Shown piece by piece: positions 53,842 to 61,100 of a DNA stretch of 64,000 nucleotides. Under the pieces are notes generated by a model, which saw nothing but the letters and a program-made list of their open reading frames with translations, searched no databases and was not told where the DNA came from. Every line of letters begins with the position of its first letter. Position 1 is the stretch's first letter. This DNA comes from an uncultured Bacteroidota bacterium. Its GTDB lineage: Bacteria > Bacteroidota > Bacteroidia > Chitinophagales > Chitinophagaceae. The stretch is taken from NCBI GenBank assembly GCA_903882805.1, contig CAIRYK010000006.1, positions 62,001 to 126,000 on the forward strand. The letters are read 5' to 3'. A program made the position numbers and the translations under genes.

Positions 53842-54543
53842 ATGAAAAGTACCCTACTCTCTATAATTGCCGCAGTACTGGCTATAGGCGCAAAGGCGCA
53901 GGGCATATATGGCTTTTACGGCGGCGTTAGCGCCACTACTACCTATACCTCAAAAGCCTCGCCCAAGGTAGGTACTACCTATGTGGTGGGCGTAGCTACC
54001 CATGTGTATCTGGGTGGTACCATGTTTACAGAAAACTACGACCTTACTAATTACGACAACCATTTTGCGCAGTTTGGCGGGCCGGCTTATACCATCACCC
54101 ACAATACTACCTACCTCTATGCAGCGCCCAAGATAGAGGTTGCGATTGGGCATCAAGAGTATTTTCGTTTTTTCCTGAATGGCGGCCCCGGATTTTTGCT
54201 GAGCGGCTCGCAACTTATTACCGCCGACAGACCCTATAACCCTTACGCAGGCGCTCATTCCGGACTTGGCTACGACACTGCCTACACCAACGGCAACATT
54301 ACCACAAAACTATTTCGCATAGGGCTGGGCGCAACCCAGCATGTACCCATTTTCCGCAACTGGGATGTAACCTTTACCGAAGAGCTGGGCCTGCTGCCGG
54401 GCTGGCTGTCTAAAAACACCCAAGGCTACAATGGCGATGCCGCCATGAACATGCGCAGCAACTCTATATCGGTAATGGTAGGCATATCGCACCGATACAG
54501 GTGGGAGCCCATAAAGCCGCGCCGCACCTGGGGCGGGTATTGA
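53842..54543 (+). CDS. Outer-membrane barrel protein, tandem paralog 3 of 3
   Basis: 233 residues. The signal peptide ends near AKAQ. It starts GIYGFYGGVSATTTYTSKAS, then HVYLGGTMFTENYDLTNYDN, then TTYLYAAPKIEVAIGHQEYF and SISVMVGISHRYRWEPIKPR. It is clearly related to paralog 2 (VYLGG/IYLGG, PKxxxxIG) and more weakly to paralog 1. The 125-base gap before it, with TATTTTCG near 53812, may contain its own promoter. An extra basic tail follows the last strand. Confidence 0.78.
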   Translation: MKSTLLSIIAAVLAIGAKAQGIYGFYGGVSATTTYTSKASPKVGTTYVVGVATHVYLGGTMFTENYDLTNYDNHFAQFGGPAYTITHNTTYLYAAPKIEVAIGHQEYFRFFLNGGPGFLLSGSQLITADRPYNPYAGAHSGLGYDTAYTNGNITTKLFRIGLGATQHVPIFRNWDVTFTEELGLLPGWLSKNTQGYNGDAAMNMRSNSISVMVGISHRYRWEPIKPRRTWGGY

Positions 54544-55064
54544 TAAGGGTGAGTCTGAACCGTTGATTTAGCTGGTTGGAATGATTGGTTAAAATAAATG
54601 ATCGACAAATTTGTAAGTACATCCCTGCGGCTTAGCGCTACAATGCATATTTTACAATAAAAACCTAGATGTGATTTTTTGTAGCATATCTATATCTATT
54701 CTACAGCTTTTTTCCCGGGTACTGATCTGCATTAGGGTTTCCTTTCTTTTGTGATGGCTATCTTTATTTTTGAGCTTGTCTGAATTTTCTTTCGAAAAAT
54801 GGCTTACAAATTGCCCCGTAACGCAACTTTCATTAACAAGTGAATAACGAATGTTTTTTGGTAAAGTTGAAGTTGCCATAATTGATGTAGCAATAAATAC
54901 GGGGCTGTTTTGTGTGGGGCGGGGTCTCATAAAAATAATAGGAATAATAATTCCCAATTACATTTATTTCATTAAATTTAAATCCTTTTTTCCCTCTGGG
55001 AAAGAGCGTTAGTAATTGATTATCAATAGTTTAGCTAAAAAGTACAGCCAAAAGTTGTTGGGTG
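54544..55064. other. Gene-poor spacer before the second giant gene
   Basis: About 520 bases of AT-rich sequence. One 101-codon minus-strand frame (54652-54957) has unusual, charge-rich composition and no recognised homology or start context, so it is not called. No terminator, tRNA or repeat was seen. Confidence 0.5.
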
Positions 55065-55072
55065 TACGTTTG
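55065..55072 (+). promoter_or_regulatory. Candidate -7 element for the second giant gene
   Basis: TACGTTTG fits TAnnTTTG, 71 bases before the ATG. This would give a leader of about 65 bases, long for this window. No -33 TTG at standard spacing was found. Confidence 0.35.
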
Positions 55073-55143
55073 GCTATGCTATGCAGGTAGCCATTATTGA
55101 CCGAAATAAAACTTACGTATAAAGTTTAATTAAATAAATAGGC

Positions 55144-58100
55144 ATGAAACAATTCAACTTATTAAGCCAAATCTTTAAAGCGGGTTTGCTGTGCGGTATC
55201 TTACTGGTGTCGGGCATTGCCATAAGCTGGGCGCAGACTGCGCCTACTTACAATGGCGGTCGAAACCAGACATTGTCCGTGTGCCAAAACTCGAGCGGTA
55301 ACAGCATAAACTCGCTGCTGGCAGTAACCGACATAGACCTCGGCAACACGCTTACCTGGACGGCAACACTGGCTCCATCGCATGGATCGCTCAATATTTT
55401 AGGTAGTTCTATATCTACCGGCGGTTCTGTTACGCCTACCGGCAAATCTTATACGCCTGCGCCCGGATATTCCGGCACAGATGTGTTTACCATACAAGTG
55501 TCTGATGGTACCGGCGGCACCGCCCTTACCACGGTTAGCGTTACAGTCAATCCGCTACCGGCGGCAATAGGCGGTTCGCATTCGGTGTGCCATACGGGTA
55601 CAACAACGCTTACCAACGCTATATCCGGCGGCGTATGGAGCAGCAGCCGTACGGCGGTGGCTACCGTAGGTTCGGCTACAGGCCTTGTGAGCGGCGTTGG
55701 CGCAGGCACATCGGTTATCAGCTATTCGCTGGGTTGCGGCACGCCATCATTGTTTACTGTTACGGTTAATGCTTCACCGGGAGCTATTTCGGGCGCAACA
55801 ACGGTTTGTCAGAGCGGTACAACAACCCTTGGCAATGCAGCCCTCAACGGTACCTGGACGAGCGGCGCCACAGGCGTAGCTACGGTAGGCGCCACCAGCG
55901 GCGTTGTTACGGGCGTAAGCGCAGGCACAACTATTATCACTTACAGCAATGGCTGCGGTTTTCCGGCTACGCTTACTATAAATACCATTCCATTGCCCGG
56001 CACAACATCGGGTTCTACGCCTACCTGCGAGGGTAATACTATGACGCTTACCAATACCATTTCGGGCGGCACATGGAGCAGCAGCGATGCGGGTATTGCT
56101 ACCGTAGGTTTGTTTACCGGCGTTGTAGGCGGACTCAGCGGCGGCAATGCTACTATTACCTACAGCACAGGATGCGGCACACCAGCATTGCAAACGGTTA
56201 CTATCGTAGCGACGCCGCGTTCTATCACCGGCCCCATTATAATTTGTCAGGGCGTAAGCACGCTGATGGGCAACAGCGCAGCTGGTGGCACATGGAGCAG
56301 CAGCGCCCCGGGCGTAGCAACAATCAATACTACCAGTGGTTTGCTGACCAGCGTAGCGGGCGGCACTACTACCATCACCTATACAACAGGTTGCGGTACG
56401 CCTGCAACACAGGTGGTAACAGTTACTTCGTTTACGGGTACTATTTCAGGGCCAACATCTGTTTGTCAGACATCAACCATTACGCTTACCAATTCAACTC
56501 CCGGCGGTTCCTGGTCCAGTTCAGATGAATCAATTGGTACTGTAGGTTCTACTTCTGGTATTGTTACGGGTATTGCCGGCGGCACAGTAATCATTAGCTA
56601 TACCAACGGCTGCGGCGCCGTAGCTACACGCACGATATCTGTTATATCATCGCCCGGCGTATTGTCGGGTCCTGCTACAGTTTGTCAGGGCGCTACCGGG
56701 TTGATGACCAGTACAGCGCCTGGCGGCGTATGGCTGAGTAGCGCATCAACCATTGCAACAGTAGGTTCGATATCAGGTATTGTTACCGGCGTTACCGGCG
56801 GCACGGCTACCATAAGTTATGCTACTGGTTGCTTCACAGCGGCTACGCGCACAATATCTGTTATGCCTACTCCAGCTGCCATTGGCGGTGCATCTGTAGT
56901 TTGTCAGAGCGCAACCATAACACTCACCAATACAGTGCCCGGCGGTGTATGGAGCAGCGGCTCTACCGGCATAGCTACTGTAGGTTCTACCGGCATTGTT
57001 ACCGGCGTTAGCGGTGGCGTTGCCAATATTACTTACAGCAATGGCTGTAGCCCCGATGCTGTTAAGAGCGTGTCGGTTACGCCTACTCCGGCGGCAATAA
57101 CCGGCGTTACAACCGTTTGTCAGGGAGCTACAACAACCTTGGCTAACACATCGGGCGGCGGCATCTGGACCAGCGGCGCAACAGGCATTGCTACGGTAGG
57201 CTCGCTTACCGGCGTGGTTACGGGCGTGGCCGGCGGAGTAGCCAATATTACTTACAACAATGGTTGCGGCAGCGCAGCTTCAATAGCTATAACCGTTACA
57301 CCGTTGCCCGCTGCTATAGGCGGCGCATCTGTGCTTTGCCAAAGCGCATCAACTACGCTTACTAATACAGTGCCCGGCGGCATCTGGACCAGCGGCAACA
57401 CAGCAATAGCTACAGTGGGTAGCAGCTCAGGCACAGTAACCGGCATTAGTGGCGGCATAGTAACAATTACTTACAGCAATGGTTGCGGCGCGGGCGTTAC
57501 GCGCACTATGACCATTACTCCCATACCCGCAGCCATAACAGGCAGCGCTACAGTATGTCAGAGCGGCACAACAACGCTGGCCAACACATCGGCCGGCGGC
57601 GTATGGACCAGCGCGGCAACAGGCATTGCAACTATAGGCTCGGCATCGGGCGTTGTGAGCGGCGTAGCAGCGGGTACAGCAACTATAACTTACAGTACAG
57701 GTTGTGGCGCCGCTGCTACTACCGTTATTACAGTAATACCGCTGCCCGGTATAATAATAGGTAACACATCGCTTTGCCAGGGTACTACCACGGCTTTATT
57801 CAATACCGTAAATGGCGGCACGTGGAGCAGCAGTAATACGGCTATTGCCACCATAGGTAGCGTTAGCGGTGTAGTAACCGGTATAGCCGGCGGTCTTGTA
57901 TCGCTTACCTATAGCACGGGTTGCGGAGCGCCGGTAACGCGTCTGGAAACAGTAACCGCAATACCAGATACTATACGTGGAACCTTCGGCGTATGTCAGG
58001 GGTCAACAACAACATTAACTAACATAGTAGGCGGCGGCATCTGGACCAGCGGCGCTACAGGCGTAGCTACAGTAGGCTCGCTTACAGGTGTAGTAACCGG

Positions 58101-61100
58101 AATAACCGGCGGCACGGCAGTTATCACTTATAACAACGGTTGCTTACCTGCAGCTACGCAGGCAGTAACAGTTACGCCGCTCACCGGCGTAATATCTGGC
58201 GCAACTACAGTTTGCCAGTCGGCTACAGTAACGCTTACCAATACAGGCGCCGGCGGTACATGGACCAGCAGCGCAACAGGCGTTGCAACTATAGATGCAG
58301 TAACCGGCGTGGTAACCGGCGTAGGCGCAGGAACAACAACCATAACTTATACCACAGGTTGCGGCGCTCCTGCAACCCGTATCCAGTCAGTTACTCCAAC
58401 ACCGGGTACTATTTCAGGGTCATCGGCATTGTGTCAGGGCGCTACAACTACCTTTACCAACAGCGCAAGCGGCGGTATCTGGACCAGCAGCAACAGCGTA
58501 GTGGCGACAGTTGGTTCAACTACCGGACTGGTTACCGGTGTGAACGGCGTCACAGCTACCATTACCTACAACACAGGTTGCGGCACAGCGGCTACGCTTA
58601 CCCTTACCGTAACACCTGTTCCCGGCGTTATAGTTGGGGCGTTCTCGCTTTGTCAGGGCGGCACAACAACGCTTACTAACTCCGTAATAGGAGGCGTATG
58701 GAGCAGCAGCGTACCTGGTACAGCATCAATCGATTTGAATACAGGCGTAGTCAATGGTATTTCAGGCGGTACAGTAACCATCACTTACAGCACAGGTTGC
58801 GGCACAGACGCCACCCGTATTGAGACGGTGCTTGTAGCGCCATCTGCCATCAGTGGTGCATCTGTAATATGTCAGGGCAGTACAACAACGTTTACCAATA
58901 CTTCGGTTGGCGGTATATGGCTTAGCGCCAATACAGGTATTGCTACAGTTGGTTCGCTTAGCGGCGTGGTAACAGCAGTAGCTGCCGGCGCAACAACCAT
59001 AACCTACACCAATGGTTGCGGCACAGCGGCAACACAGTCTATCTCTGTTACTCCGGTGCCTGCGGCTATTACGGGCGCTACATCTATTTGTTTGAGCTCA
59101 TCATCTACCCTTAGCAACAGCGTACCCGGCGGCACATGGAGCAGCAGCGCTGTTGGCGTTGCCCCTGTAGATCCTACAGGTTTGGTGCGCGCTATAGCCA
59201 TGGGTACAGCAACTATCACTTATTCTACCGGTTGCGGCACACCAGCTACGGCCAACGTAACCGTTGTTAACACCCCCGGCATTATCAACGGCGTTAGCTC
59301 GCTTTGTCAGGGCGCTACCTACACATTCACTAACCCTATCTCGGGCGGTGTGTGGAGCAGCAGCAACACAGGCGTTGCAACTATCGGCTCGGCTTCCGGA
59401 CTTGTTACCGGCGTAACTGCAGGTACGGCATACATTACTTATACAACATCTTGCGGATATACGGTTTCTTCAATAGTACTCACAATTGTTCCCAACGTAG
59501 CCGCTATTACCGGCGCTACAATTGTTTGTCAGGGATCTACAACAACATTGGCCAATACTGCACTTGGCGGTAGCTGGAGCAGTGGTAACACATTTGTTGC
59601 TACAGTAGACAACAGTACGGGCGTTGTAACCGGCGTAAGCGCAGGCACTACAATTATAACGTACAGCACCGGCTGCGGAACACCCGCAACACGTGCAATG
59701 TCTGTTACGCCCATACCCGGATCAATTTCGGGCGGCAGCGTGGTTTGTCAGGCAAGCAGCTTTACCCTTACCAATACAGCTTCGGGCGGTACATGGAGCA
59801 GTAGCAATACTGCAGTGGCCACAGTGGGTTCGCTTACTGGTATTGTAAACGGCATCATTGGCGGTACTACAACCATCACTTACAGTACAGGCTGTGGCAC
59901 AGCGCCAATACAAACAGTATCTGTGACGCCATTCCCGGGTATAATCTCCGGTTCGGCAGTAATTTGCGAAGCATCTACCACTACATATTTCAATACAGTT
60001 GCCGGAGGCACATGGAGCAGCAGCAGTCCCGCAGTAGCTACCATTGGCTCGTTGAACGGTCTTATTACAGGCGTTAGCGGCGGATTGACCAACATCACCT
60101 ACAGCACTGGTTGTGGCACAGCAGCGGTTCGCTCATTGTCGGTAACCCCTGCTACAGGTTCTACATCCGGCGCTTCAGTGGTATGTCAGGGTGCAACAAC
60201 TACACTTACCAATACTGCAACTGGCGGATTGTGGAGCAGCAGCAATACTGGCGTCGCTACTATCGGTTCACTTACCGGTGTTGTTACTGGCGTTTCTGCT
60301 GGAATTACAAGTATTACTTATGGCACAGGTTGCGGCGCAGGTTCTGTAGTTACCATCTCTGTAACAGCAACGCCAGCAGCAATCACCGGCGCATCTTCTT
60401 TCTGTATCAGTTCTACAACATTGCTTGCCGACGCAACGCCTAACGGTACATGGAGCAGCAGTAATACAGCTATTGCTACAGTAGGCACCACTGGTCTGGT
60501 AAGCGGCATGGGCAGCGGCACGGCTGTAATTACCTACAGCACAGGTTGCGGCGTACCGGCTACCCGCACAATGACCGTGTTGCCCGCGCCCGGCATCATC
60601 AGCGGCGTTACTACCCTTTGTCAGGGTAACACAGCAACATTTACCAACCCCATAGCGGGCGGTACCTGGAGCAGCAGCAATACAGGCGTAGCAACCATCG
60701 GTTCAGCTTCCGGCTTGGTAACAGGCGTATCTGCGGGCACTGCAGCAATCACTTATACTACTGTCTGCGGTTATACCGTTTACTCAGTACTACTTACTAT
60801 AATACCAAATCCGGCAGCAATAACCGGAGCATCAACTATATGTCAGGGTTCTACGGTTACGTTGGGTAATACAGCCGTTGGCGGCTCGTGGATCAGCAGC
60901 AATACTGCTGTAGCGACAATAGATAATGCTACAGGCTTACTTACCGGCGTTTCGGCGGGTATTACAAATATTACTTACAGCACAGGTTGCGGCGCGGCAG
61001 CTACACGCACAGAGTCTGTAACGCCTATACCCGGCGCTATATCCGGCGGCAACGTAGTATGTCAGAGTTCAACCTTTACACTTACTAATACAGCCTCTGG

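Noticed and set aside
54652-54957. 101-codon minus-strand frame before the second giant gene
   Set aside because: No recognisable motif, no promoter or start context, and composition unlike neighbouring genes; it may be chance in AT-rich DNA.
58140-58679. Long Arg/Tyr/Cys-rich frames in other registers of the repeat arrays (also 61107-61418, 62082-62432, 38226-38657)
   Set aside because: They recur at the same place in unit after unit because the in-frame repeat is periodic and stop-poor when shifted; composition is unlike real proteins and no start or promoter signals fit.
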